Source: Atlanticothrix silvestris CENA357
GTDB lineage: Bacteria > Cyanobacteriota > Cyanobacteriia > Cyanobacteriales > Nostocaceae
Direction of reading: 5' to 3'
Length of the DNA stretch: 64,000 bases
Assembly (NCBI RefSeq): GCF_016056295.1
Contig: NZ_JAECZB010000097.1
Location: forward strand, 86,475-150,474
Below, in pieces: positions 19,816-28,310 of this stretch. The notes below the pieces were generated by a model. That model had not been told where the DNA came from and made no database searches. It was given only the letters and a program-made list of their open reading frames with translations. Within the stretch, counting starts at the first letter, position 1. Every line of letters starts with the position of its first letter. The translations under genes and the position numbers were made by a program.

Positions 19816-20355
19816 CTAAAATCTTTCTGTTTCTTGAGACGGCCCAACTGCTCCTGGTTGAGACATGAAGAAATTTTGAGCTGATTCGTTTTGATAAATA
19901 CATCTAATATCAGGTTTTTCGCTGTCTAAGTTACCTGTAAAGCCAAAGGTGTTGAGGCGGTTTTTACATTCTCTTACCTGGTCAGATGTCACAAGCTTAC
20001 GTTGCTCTAAAAGTGCCCAATTATTTTGACGGAGAACACATCCAGGGCGCATACTTGGCTGAGCAACATAGACATTAAAGGGGTTGAGAGTTACAAACAG
20101 TCTGGCATCCATCACCATTGCGCTGGCTCCATACTGTACACAAATCTCAGGATTTGGCGCTCTAGTATCAATGAATTCACGAGAAGCCACGTTGGACGGA
20201 CTTAATGTAGTCGTAGAGCTAAAAGCGATGCCAATTCCAATTCCTAAAATCAGCACCCCTGCCAAAATTGCAATGGTAGTAAGGTTAAACATAGGAGATT
20301 GGAAAGCAGAGGGTTTAGGAGTAGTAGCCGATCTACCAGTAGATTTACGTCTCAT
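19816..20355 (-). CDS. DUF3172 family membrane-anchored protein
   Basis: A 179-residue cyanobacterial conserved protein with a Ser/Thr-rich cytoplasmic N-terminus, one membrane span (about residues 23-45, TTIAILAGVLILGIGIGIAF) and a lumenal or periplasmic domain with several Cys (in PEICVQYGASAMVMDARLFV, RPGCVLRQNNWALLE, RECKNRLNTFGFTG and IRCIYQNE). These match DUF3172 as I know it. Function is not established. Confidence 0.8.
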   Translation of the reverse strand: MRRKSTGRSATTPKPSAFQSPMFNLTTIAILAGVLILGIGIGIAFSSTTTLSPSNVASREFIDTRAPNPEICVQYGASAMVMDARLFVTLNPFNVYVAQPSMRPGCVLRQNNWALLEQRKLVTSDQVRECKNRLNTFGFTGNLDSEKPDIRCIYQNESAQNFFMSQPGAVGPSQETERF

Positions 20356-20636
20356 TTTTACTGAATCACGTTCACGCCTGGGAAAGCAGAAAGTGGTCTA
20401 AACTGCTTTCCCTTTTTACAGTATGCCGATTCTTAGCTGCAATTGACTGCAACTTTCTAGAAAATATTTTTTTAGTTTAAATTGGCGTTGCAGATTCATA
20501 AACTATATCACTCCCTACTCTAGTCGTCTCTTGCAGTTTTGACTGTGGTCTATGCATCTAAAAATGTTGCTTTTACCTGTAAATAGGGAATCCTGAGATA
20601 GAAGATTATTTTCTCAGTTGTTATTTTTTACGGGTT

Positions 20637-21158
20637 ATGACACAGGCAAATCTTTTGCAACTTGCTAAACAGGGAGATGCACAGGCGATCGCATTTCTAA
20701 TGAATCGTCACCTACAATCTAAGGGTATTACTGCAAAGGTGATCCTTGAAGACGGTTGCTTACAGGTGATGCTGGAATCTGCTCAAGTGCCAAATCAGCA
20801 AGCCTTGGTTGCGTTTGTTCATAGAGGTATTAGTAGTTTAGGTGCTGCATCTATTGAAAAAGTCCAGGTTTACTGGCAACAAACAGGTGAAGATTTTCCC
20901 ACCTGGAGTCAGGAATTTGATTTAGATATATCAGAATCTGAACTTGAATTATTAGATAATGAGCAGGATTCTACTACTCCTCAGATTCTAACTGTTTCTA
21001 TTACCTTAAGTGGTGACAATACATGTGGATTGACAAGCAAAATTTTTGAAACCATCGCTAATAAAATGACAAAAGATATTTTATCTTTGTGTACTGATGT
21101 TTTTGTTCAAAAAGTGGTCATTAGTAATGGTAGTTCTATGATTAGCAGGGAACGTTAA
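20637..21158 (+). CDS. Cyanobacterial conserved protein of unknown function
   Basis: A 173-residue acidic, soluble protein. The N-terminal module (LLQLAKQGDAQAIAFLMNR, then KGITAKVILEDGCLQVMLE) recurs, from memory, at the start of many cyanobacterial proteins with different C-termini. The rest is unrecognised. No signal peptide or membrane span. Function unknown. Confidence 0.7.
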   Translation: MTQANLLQLAKQGDAQAIAFLMNRHLQSKGITAKVILEDGCLQVMLESAQVPNQQALVAFVHRGISSLGAASIEKVQVYWQQTGEDFPTWSQEFDLDISESELELLDNEQDSTTPQILTVSITLSGDNTCGLTSKIFETIANKMTKDILSLCTDVFVQKVVISNGSSMISRER

Positions 21159-21364
21159 TATTTAAATGTTGTTTTGATAAAATTTAGTTAAATTTTTGAT
21201 ATATCAATATTACCCTTAAGGGTACTATTTTGAATAAAACTTCAACATTAAAATTTAGCAGCGGGATTTACAGAATATCTAAATTGCTGATTGTACTAAT
21301 CGACGCAATAAATCAATTGTATTCCTGGCAAAAAGCTAAAATATTAATATTGGAGTAATCTATC

Positions 21365-24337
21365 ATGCTGACAGCAATAGAACCTAGTTTTATTGATTAT
21401 CCAATTGGTGAAAATTCCATTATTCAAGATATCAAGTTATTTAACGATAAAGATCCTCGATTTGATGGTGTGATTAATGGTGGTAGCCCATCATCGGTTT
21501 CTGGCGATGATAAACCATATAATGCTGGCTTTAAATTCAAATCTTCGCAAGCTGGAAAAATAAAAGCTTTGAGGTCTTGGATATCTGCACAAGATAATAT
21601 AAATCAAATCCATAAAGCGAGATTATGGGATGGTGAAACTAAACAGTTATTAGCTGAGGTTGAATTTGAAAATATTGTTGGTGATGCTTGGAATGAAGCC
21701 GCATTAAACCCACCTATTGATATTCAAGCTAACAAGATTTACATTGTTTCAGCTGATGTGCTAAAAAATCTGCCACGACAAGGCAATTTTTTTGCTACAT
21801 CCTTTGTCAAAGGCCCAATCACTGCATTGGCGACAACTGAATCTACAAACGGAGTATTTGCTTATTATAATTTAGAAGATGGATATGACGATCCGGCATT
21901 GGCTCCGGTTTTCCCTGAAAGAAGTTTTCAGAATAGTTACTACTATCAAGATATTGTGTTTCAACGGCAGAGTGAACTAATAACGTTCGATTTATTTAAC
22001 GATAAAGATCCTCGATTTGATGGTGTGATTAATGGTGGTAGCCCATCATCGGTTTCTGGCGATGATAAACCATATAATGCTGGCTTTAAATTCAAATCTT
22101 CGCAAGCTGGAAAAATAAAAGCTTTGAGGTCTTGGATATCTGCACAAGATAATATAAATCAAATCCATAAAGCGAGATTATGGGATGGTGAAACTAAACA
22201 GTTATTAGCTGAGGTTGAATTTGAAAATATTGTTGGTGATGCTTGGAATGAAGCCGCATTAAACCCACCTATTGATATTCAAGCTAACAAGATTTACATT
22301 GTTTCAGCTGATGTGCTAAAAAATCTGCCACGACAAGGCAATTTTTTTGCTACATCCTTTGTCAAAGGCCCAATCACTGCATTGGCGACAACTGAATCTA
22401 CAAACGGAGTATTTGCTTATTATAATTTAGAAGATGGATATGACGATCCGGCATTAGCTCCGGTTTTCCCTGAAAGAAGTTTTCAGAATAGTTACTACTA
22501 TCAAGATATTCTGTTTCAGACGAAGGGTGATTCTACAAATCTCAATGTTAGAGAACATGTTGTCAATCATCCGATATTTTTAGAAAATCTCAAACCTGGA
22601 ACTGAAAACTGGTTAGAAACTAACTATGCTTCTGGCTTAGAAATCGCTGCTTTTATGAGCGCAGAATCTATTAATAAAGGCGAATCTATTGATATCAAAG
22701 CAAATGTTCTTACACCTGGAGATATTAGAGTTGAAGTCTATAGGTTGGGTTATTACGGGGGTGTAGGAGGAAGATTAGTTCAAACAGCCGATAATATTTC
22801 AGCAATTAAACAGTCTATATCAAATGAGCTTGTTGATTCCCAAACACAACTTGTCCGATATAACTGGGCAAAAACTTATACTATTACAACTAATGACACT
22901 TGGGTCACGGGTTGTTATATGGTGAAGCTAACTGATAAAAATACAAATAAACAATGTTTGGCATTCTTTATTTTGCGAGATGATGCACTAGAGTCTGATG
23001 TTATCTATAAATTTGGATTTGCAACTCATCTTGCTTACAATACTTTTTCTTACGATGGAGCTAACAGAAAATCAACATATTCTGGTGGCGAAAGAGCATT
23101 ACAGATTACCCACGATCGCCCGTGGGTTGCTAATACTTTTGATATTGGAATTGGGAACAGTAATCCATTACGTTGGGAAGTTAATACTATACGCTGGTTA
23201 GAAAAAAATAGCTATCGTATTTCTTACTGCGGTGGACAAGACATAGATAAGCAGGGATCAAACTTGGTTAAAAAATATCGCGTATTTATGAATAGTGGAC
23301 ACGATGAATATTGGAGTTTTAATGAATATAAAGCAATTAAAGAAGCGATAGAAGCTGGTGTAAATGTCGTTTCTTTGTCAGCAAATACTTGTTATTGGAA
23401 TATTAAATGGGATACTGACTATAGAACCGCTGATCTTTATAAAAAGAATGATCCTTTGGCAGGCGGTGTCGTTGATAACTACATAGAAGACACATTTAAT
23501 ATTCCGCCAACCTATCGTTTTCGTGACCAAGAATTACTTGGTAAAACGTTTGATGGATGTCAAATCAAGGGTGAGTGTGGTTTATTAGGAGTTGGGTATA
23601 TTGGGGATATTGGAAATATTTATGGAGGATATGATCTAACCGTTAAAAAAGAAGATAATCTTTTTAGAGGAACTGGCTTGACGGTAGGTTCTAAACTTAG
23701 TAAATTACTTGGTTATGAATGGGATCACATTGATCCAGATCCTCTGGCACAGCCTCAGATTAAAATGGGAACGCCTAATTTTTTAGACAGTATTATTTTT
23801 GAATCCACTATCCCCGATTCTATTCCTGGCTCTTCTAATATTTATCAGTCTTTTTTAGGTGAGTTACCCTCGGAGGCAGTGCAAACAGCTCACGGTGTCT
23901 ATTTTACGGCTCCTAGTGGTGCTAAAGTTTTCTCTGTCGGCTCAATCCAAACCTCTTGGGGTTTAGATTCTTGGGGAGTATCCCCTGCTAGAGAATCTAC
24001 AGCTTATCAGCGAGTGATTTACAACGTATTTGAGGACATGGGGGTGTGGGGAGGATATCCGGCACCTATATCAGTTCAATCAATAAAGCCTACTATGACA
24101 CGGCAATTATCTATGAAATCTCCATTAACTCCAAAACCCCATCATTTTAATAGCCTGTTACATCAAATTTCTGCATTATTATCTGAAGTAACTGATGAAA
24201 AGGTGAAGTCTAATTTAGATTTAGCACTCAGACAGCTTGGATATGGTAACTATGAGGCAGTACGTACACATTTAAATGATGCTGGCTATCCTGAACTAGT
24301 TTCACAAGTTCCTAATCCACCCTCGATTAAAGAGTAA
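21365..24337 (+). CDS. Large protein: two DUF4082-like domains plus dimethylformamidase-beta-like domain
   Basis: A 990-residue protein. Residues about 25-200 and 210-385 are two almost identical DUF4082-like modules (AGFKFKSSQAGKIKALRSW...YYYQDIxFQ). Residues about 390-895 resemble the C-terminal domain of the N,N-dimethylformamidase large subunit (VEVYRLGYYGG, MNSGHDEYWSF, GYEWDHID). Residues 910-990 are a helical tail (LLHQISALLSEV). No Sec signal peptide is seen, unlike the related protein at 43885-47148. A GGAG ribosome binding site precedes the ATG. Whether it hydrolyses an amide is unknown; the family name comes from one characterised enzyme and may not transfer. Confidence 0.8.
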   Translation: MLTAIEPSFIDYPIGENSIIQDIKLFNDKDPRFDGVINGGSPSSVSGDDKPYNAGFKFKSSQAGKIKALRSWISAQDNINQIHKARLWDGETKQLLAEVEFENIVGDAWNEAALNPPIDIQANKIYIVSADVLKNLPRQGNFFATSFVKGPITALATTESTNGVFAYYNLEDGYDDPALAPVFPERSFQNSYYYQDIVFQRQSELITFDLFNDKDPRFDGVINGGSPSSVSGDDKPYNAGFKFKSSQAGKIKALRSWISAQDNINQIHKARLWDGETKQLLAEVEFENIVGDAWNEAALNPPIDIQANKIYIVSADVLKNLPRQGNFFATSFVKGPITALATTESTNGVFAYYNLEDGYDDPALAPVFPERSFQNSYYYQDILFQTKGDSTNLNVREHVVNHPIFLENLKPGTENWLETNYASGLEIAAFMSAESINKGESIDIKANVLTPGDIRVEVYRLGYYGGVGGRLVQTADNISAIKQSISNELVDSQTQLVRYNWAKTYTITTNDTWVTGCYMVKLTDKNTNKQCLAFFILRDDALESDVIYKFGFATHLAYNTFSYDGANRKSTYSGGERALQITHDRPWVANTFDIGIGNSNPLRWEVNTIRWLEKNSYRISYCGGQDIDKQGSNLVKKYRVFMNSGHDEYWSFNEYKAIKEAIEAGVNVVSLSANTCYWNIKWDTDYRTADLYKKNDPLAGGVVDNYIEDTFNIPPTYRFRDQELLGKTFDGCQIKGECGLLGVGYIGDIGNIYGGYDLTVKKEDNLFRGTGLTVGSKLSKLLGYEWDHIDPDPLAQPQIKMGTPNFLDSIIFESTIPDSIPGSSNIYQSFLGELPSEAVQTAHGVYFTAPSGAKVFSVGSIQTSWGLDSWGVSPARESTAYQRVIYNVFEDMGVWGGYPAPISVQSIKPTMTRQLSMKSPLTPKPHHFNSLLHQISALLSEVTDEKVKSNLDLALRQLGYGNYEAVRTHLNDAGYPELVSQVPNPPSIKE
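21437..21963 (+). repeat. Internal duplication, unit 1
   Basis: First copy of a roughly 527-base unit repeated in frame at a 555-base (185-codon) offset within the gene at 21365-24337. By eye the copies differ at only two bases: TTG versus TTA (both Leu), and GTG versus CTG (Val/Leu) close to the end. Confidence 0.9.
21992..22518 (+). repeat. Internal duplication, unit 2
   Basis: Second copy of the unit that starts at 21437. The 28-base spacer between copies encodes RQSELITFD-like residues not present in either repeat. Near-identity at silent sites implies a recent duplication or continuing gene conversion. Confidence 0.9.
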
Positions 24338-24445
24338 CGTCTGTTTTGCTTGACTTTTCAAGGTAAGAACTCTTGCAATGCGATCGCTTTTGAGTAGCGA
24401 AGCTAATACAAGCCTAAAGGTAACACCTAAAAGTTTTGCTACTTC

Positions 24446-24536
24446 TAGCGGTTCTTATTTTACTTAGGTAGAAATTTATTACATTTTTTTGTGGTTAATT
24501 ATTTTTTTCTATATCTTACCTAAGTGGGAACCGCTA
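24446..24536. repeat. Palindromic repeat element
   Basis: A 91-base AT-rich sequence with inverted ends: TAGCGGTTC...ACTTAGGTA at 24446-24470 and TACCTAAGT...GAACCGCTA at 24517-24536, with a 5-base difference in arm length. It could fold as one long hairpin. The end motif recurs near 17751. It looks like a small non-autonomous element; no gene is inside. Confidence 0.55.
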
Positions 24537-24572
24537 TCTACAAAAGTTACAAATTTCATTTAGTGGCATTAA

Positions 24573-25046
24573 TTAATCTATCTCATACATCTGTTTATGC
24601 TTGGCTAAAAGCTGGAGATATTTTGCATTGGTCTTAGCTTCTATCCACTTGGCTTTAAATATTGCTGCTGATTCGGCTTTAACTGGATCTACTACATAAG
24701 GTAGAATTTCTTTTTTATCACCTGTCTCTGGTGAAGTTTGTTTATATTTTCTACCACTTTTATGATTAGCATAACGACGGGAGCGAGTATAACCCATTTG
24801 GATAAATTTTCTTGCCATATCTGCACCGACAAAATCATCTTGCTCTAAATAAGCAAGAAACAGACTATAGATTTTTTCACTAGAATTTTTGGCAATATCA
24901 GGAGTTTTGAACCGCCAATAAGGCAAGATTTCGGATTTGTATGGTTCGACCAAAAGTACGCCCTGTTCACCTTTGCCAACCCGATAAAGTTCAGGATGTT
25001 GGCGAAAATCAATATTTTTAAAATCTAAAGAATAATCAAAAGACAT
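24573..25046 (-). CDS. DUF4385 family protein
   Basis: A 157-residue soluble protein with the DUF4385 pattern: DFRQHPELYRVGKGEQGVL, EPYKSEILPYWRFKTP, and GADMARKFIQMGYTRSRRYANH. Biochemical function is unknown; the family occurs widely as a stand-alone protein in bacteria and phages. Isolated gene on the minus strand. Confidence 0.82.
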   Translation of the reverse strand: MSFDYSLDFKNIDFRQHPELYRVGKGEQGVLLVEPYKSEILPYWRFKTPDIAKNSSEKIYSLFLAYLEQDDFVGADMARKFIQMGYTRSRRYANHKSGRKYKQTSPETGDKKEILPYVVDPVKAESAAIFKAKWIEAKTNAKYLQLLAKHKQMYEID

Positions 25047-25122
25047 GCTAGATTTTTATTATTAATAATAGAATCTCAAAAGAAAGTTAACTTCTACCCA
25101 TGTAGGGAAATTTTATTTAGCT

Positions 25123-25584
25123 ATGCTATCTAGCACTACCTCAGGAAACAGTGTTCTTGCACCGGGAAATCTGCGTAAAGTGCATCACATTGCTATTAAC
25201 GTCCAAGATATGCAAGCTTCCCGCTACTTTTATGGTCATATTCTGGGTTTGCATGAACTCTCTGGCGATGAAGTACCTGCAACTTTGGTTGAACTGGTAA
25301 CAGCGGGTAAGGTGGCTAACTTCATTACTCCTGATGGAACAATTCTAGATTTATTTTGGACACCTGATTTAACACCACCAGATCCAAATCCCGAAAAGAG
25401 TTTCACTAGGGCATATCATCTAGCTTTTGATATAGATCCACAATTATTTGAGCAAGCAGTAGCAGTAATCAAAGAAAATCAAATAGCGATCGCTCATGGC
25501 CCAGTCACCCGTCCTACTGGCAAAGGTGTATACTTCTACGATCCCGATGGCTTCATGATTGAGATTCGATGCGATCCGATGTAG
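25123..25584 (+). CDS. VOC family protein (glyoxalase/bleomycin-resistance fold)
   Basis: Vicinal oxygen chelate proteins bind a divalent metal and include lyases, dioxygenases and drug-binding proteins. The 153-residue product has the start VHHIAINVQDMQASRYFYGHILGL (metal ligand His in HHIA), the middle AYHLAFDID (second His) and the end GVYFYDPDGFMIEIRC (third ligand Glu). All ligands are in place. Substrate not inferable. Confidence 0.88.
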   Translation: MLSSTTSGNSVLAPGNLRKVHHIAINVQDMQASRYFYGHILGLHELSGDEVPATLVELVTAGKVANFITPDGTILDLFWTPDLTPPDPNPEKSFTRAYHLAFDIDPQLFEQAVAVIKENQIAIAHGPVTRPTGKGVYFYDPDGFMIEIRCDPM

Positions 25585-25764
25585 ATGTCTTTTCAAGAAG
25601 CATTTTTCAGTTTAAATGATGCAAACACTCCCAGGCAAAGATTTCATACATAATTTATAATTCGTAATGACGCTCCTGCGTCGCTAACATAATTCGTAAA
25701 AGGACTGAAATATTGTATTAATAAATAGTGAGAATGAAAACTATTTACTGAAATTAAAGAATTA

Positions 25765-26043
25765 ATGCAGATATATAAGGTTATTGAAGAAACAATTACA
25801 AAACCACCAATTCCCCACGAACCACATAAGCAATCGTTGAAAGCATGGGCAATGTATTGCTTGCGAGACAAAGGTTTTAAAGTCGTTTATGCTCAAAATG
25901 CTGATTTTGCGATCGAACCCAAGGGTGCAAAGAAATTGTATTTTAAAGTTACCAATAATGCAAGTGATGTAGACAATACTTGTGGGTGGATAGTTTGGGA
26001 TAGTACAACTAAAAATGCTAGTCTCATTCCGCCGCCATCTTAG
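25765..26043 (+). CDS. Small conserved hypothetical protein
   Basis: A 92-residue protein I do not recognise. The centre (LRDKGFKVVYAQNADFAIEPK, then KKLYFKVTNNA) has the alternating pattern of a small alpha/beta fold and faintly recalls a PD-(D/E)xK core, but that is speculation. An AATTCGTAATGACGCTCC-type dispersed sequence lies just upstream (about 25660-25695). Confidence 0.6.
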   Translation: MQIYKVIEETITKPPIPHEPHKQSLKAWAMYCLRDKGFKVVYAQNADFAIEPKGAKKLYFKVTNNASDVDNTCGWIVWDSTTKNASLIPPPS

Positions 26044-26285
26044 CTCGACTTTATCCATTTTTCCCTAAAGCTCTGGTTTATTAATCGCTGACCTAATTTA
26101 CTCAATGTTGCTGTTAGTAGAGCGCAAGAATTGTTTATTCTGGTGGAAAATTTGGCGAGATTAGATAATTATTGGCTGTGAGCGCATACTAATATAGTGA
26201 ATAGTCCTGAATTTAACAACCTGCCTGCCATCAAACTGATTCCTCTGAGCAGTGAAACGACACCAGTCTTAATTAAGTAAAAGAT

Positions 26286-27491
26286 ATGAAACTGCCTTTA
26301 GATTCCTCTCCAGCTCAATCTCGGCAGACTAGAGAGCAATTTGCCAATCCAGATGTTTACTTAGATTATGAATTAGGTAAGGCAGTGCAAGCACTACCAC
26401 CGCTTTATACAAGATTGGTAGGGGTAATCTTAAGTGCGGCAGTTTTTAGTGTGATCGCCTGGGCAGGGTTGAGTAAAGTAGATGAAGTGGCCCAGACTCA
26501 TGGGAAGTTGATTCCCGGTGAAGAAGTGCAGCCAGTGCGATCGCCTAGTAGTGGCAAGATTAAATTAGTTAATCCAGCTAAAGTCAAAGAAGGTCAGCAC
26601 GTACAAAAGGATGACGTGTTAATAGCACTTGATTCTGAATCTTCCTTAGCTGATATTGAAAGGTTAAATAATCAAGCTCAGTTAATTAGGCAAGATATCC
26701 AACGTGTTAGTAAAGCAGGAGATGAGAGTCAAAAAGCACGGATTAAGGGGGCAGAAATTGAACTTTCTGGTTTGCGAAAACAACTTGCATTTAGCAAAAG
26801 CAAAGCAAACAGATTGCGGAGAATAGTTGGTGCTATCACCCGTATAGAAGTTGAAAATGCTCAACAAGAAGTCAGAGACTTAGAAACAAAAATTGCTGCG
26901 AAACAGCAAGAAATTCAACAACTCAAACAAAATTATCATACTGGTCTTCTTTCTGATCTCAGCAAGCGTCGTGAAGAATTGCAGTCTGTTGAAAGACAAC
27001 TCAAACAAGCGCAATTTCAGAGGCAGCAACAGGTTATCCTAGCACCAATTACTGGCAGAATTTACAACATCAGAGTCAACCCAAGCCAAGGGATAGTGCA
27101 ATCTGGTGAGGAGTTATTGTCAATTTTGCCAGAAGGTAAAGAACCTTTGTTAGAAGTTGATTTACCAAATCAATATCGGGGATTTGTTGATGAAAATATG
27201 AATGCAAAGGTGAAGATAGACGCTTTTCCTTATCAAGAGTATGGTGTGATTGAAGGTACTGTTGTTTACGTTAGTCCTTACGCAGTTGTGAAGGATAAGA
27301 ATTTAGGTAAAGAGGTTTATCCGACCAGAATTAAACTCCATCAAGTCACAATTAGGACGCGGGGTCAAGATAAACTGTTAACTCCTGGGATGGAGGCTAC
27401 TGGGGAATTTGTAATGCGGCAGAAGTCGATTTTAAGCTTGTTGATTGAGCCAGTTACACGCAAGTTTGATGAAGTATTTTCTATTAAGTAA
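26286..27491 (+). CDS. HlyD family periplasmic adaptor (type I secretion)
   Basis: HlyD-type membrane fusion proteins link an inner-membrane ABC exporter to a TolC-like outer-membrane channel. The 401-residue product has a cytoplasmic N-terminus, one membrane span (about residues 45-62), a biotinyl-lipoyl half (PVRSPSSGKIKLVNPAKVKEG), a short coiled-coil (about 118-250), the returning lipoyl half (APITGRIYNIRVNPSQGIV) and a beta-barrel end. It is convergent with the isomerase/ABC/toxin operon at 28311-32984 and is its probable partner. No TolC/HgdD gene is in the window. Confidence 0.9.
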   Translation: MKLPLDSSPAQSRQTREQFANPDVYLDYELGKAVQALPPLYTRLVGVILSAAVFSVIAWAGLSKVDEVAQTHGKLIPGEEVQPVRSPSSGKIKLVNPAKVKEGQHVQKDDVLIALDSESSLADIERLNNQAQLIRQDIQRVSKAGDESQKARIKGAEIELSGLRKQLAFSKSKANRLRRIVGAITRIEVENAQQEVRDLETKIAAKQQEIQQLKQNYHTGLLSDLSKRREELQSVERQLKQAQFQRQQQVILAPITGRIYNIRVNPSQGIVQSGEELLSILPEGKEPLLEVDLPNQYRGFVDENMNAKVKIDAFPYQEYGVIEGTVVYVSPYAVVKDKNLGKEVYPTRIKLHQVTIRTRGQDKLLTPGMEATGEFVMRQKSILSLLIEPVTRKFDEVFSIK

Positions 27492-27551
27492 ATCGGCTCA
27501 ATACTGTAATACAGTTTCTGATAAAAATTAAAGCAATTATCTGAGGTATAT

Positions 27552-28169
27552 ATGACTCAAGCCGCATCTAAAGTAATAACCTTTGAAGAATTTGCAAATT
27601 GGAAACCAGACAAAGGTCGGTATGAACTACACAACGGGGTAATTGTTGAGATGTCACAACCATTAGGCGACCATGAAGAGATTGTTGGTTTTTTGGTTGA
27701 AAAATTAGTTACTGAATATACCCGTTTAAACTTGCCTTATCGAATACCCAAAGCAGCTTTAGTTAAACCACCTGAAAGTGAAACAGGTTACTCACCAGAT
27801 ATACTGTTGTTAAACCGTCTTAATTTAATCACAGAACCTAGATGGAAAAATCAATCAACAGTTATTTACGGCGAATCAATTCCATTAATAATAGAAGTTG
27901 TCAGTACTAATTGGCGCGATGATTATCTTGATAAAGCTGGCGATTATGAGGAAATTGGTATTCCCGAATATTGGATTGTCGATTATCTTGGCTTAGGTGG
28001 AAGACGGTTTATCGGCAACCCCAAACAACCAACCATTTCAATTTATCAACTCGTGGAAAGCGAATATCAAGTTAGCCAATTTAGGAAAGGCGATCGCATT
28101 ATATCACCAACATTTCCTGAATTGAATTTAACTGTACAAGAGATTTTTGAGGCTGGCTTACAAAGTTAG
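27552..28169 (+). CDS. Uma2 family protein (PD-(D/E)xK fold)
   Basis: Uma2 (DUF820) proteins are restriction-endonuclease-like proteins greatly expanded in cyanobacteria; their cellular role is not settled. The 205-residue product has the typical FANWKPDKGRYELHNGVIVEM start, then GYSPDILLLNR (active-site Asp), LIIEVVSTNWRDD (Glu) and KAGDYEEIGIPEYWIVD. A good ribosome binding site (TGAGGT) precedes the ATG. It lies 60 bases after hlyD on the same strand, probably by chance of location. Confidence 0.88.
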   Translation: MTQAASKVITFEEFANWKPDKGRYELHNGVIVEMSQPLGDHEEIVGFLVEKLVTEYTRLNLPYRIPKAALVKPPESETGYSPDILLLNRLNLITEPRWKNQSTVIYGESIPLIIEVVSTNWRDDYLDKAGDYEEIGIPEYWIVDYLGLGGRRFIGNPKQPTISIYQLVESEYQVSQFRKGDRIISPTFPELNLTVQEIFEAGLQS

Positions 28170-28310
28170 TTATTCCCATCGAGGGGAAGGTAAAACGTTT
28201 TTACTATTTTCCAAAAATGTAGTAGCGATCGCCTAAGCATCTTTCAGCAAGGTTGAAAAGGTAGCTGTAGTTGACGCTAAATTAATTCTTTCAATATTGT
28301 TGAGTACTCA

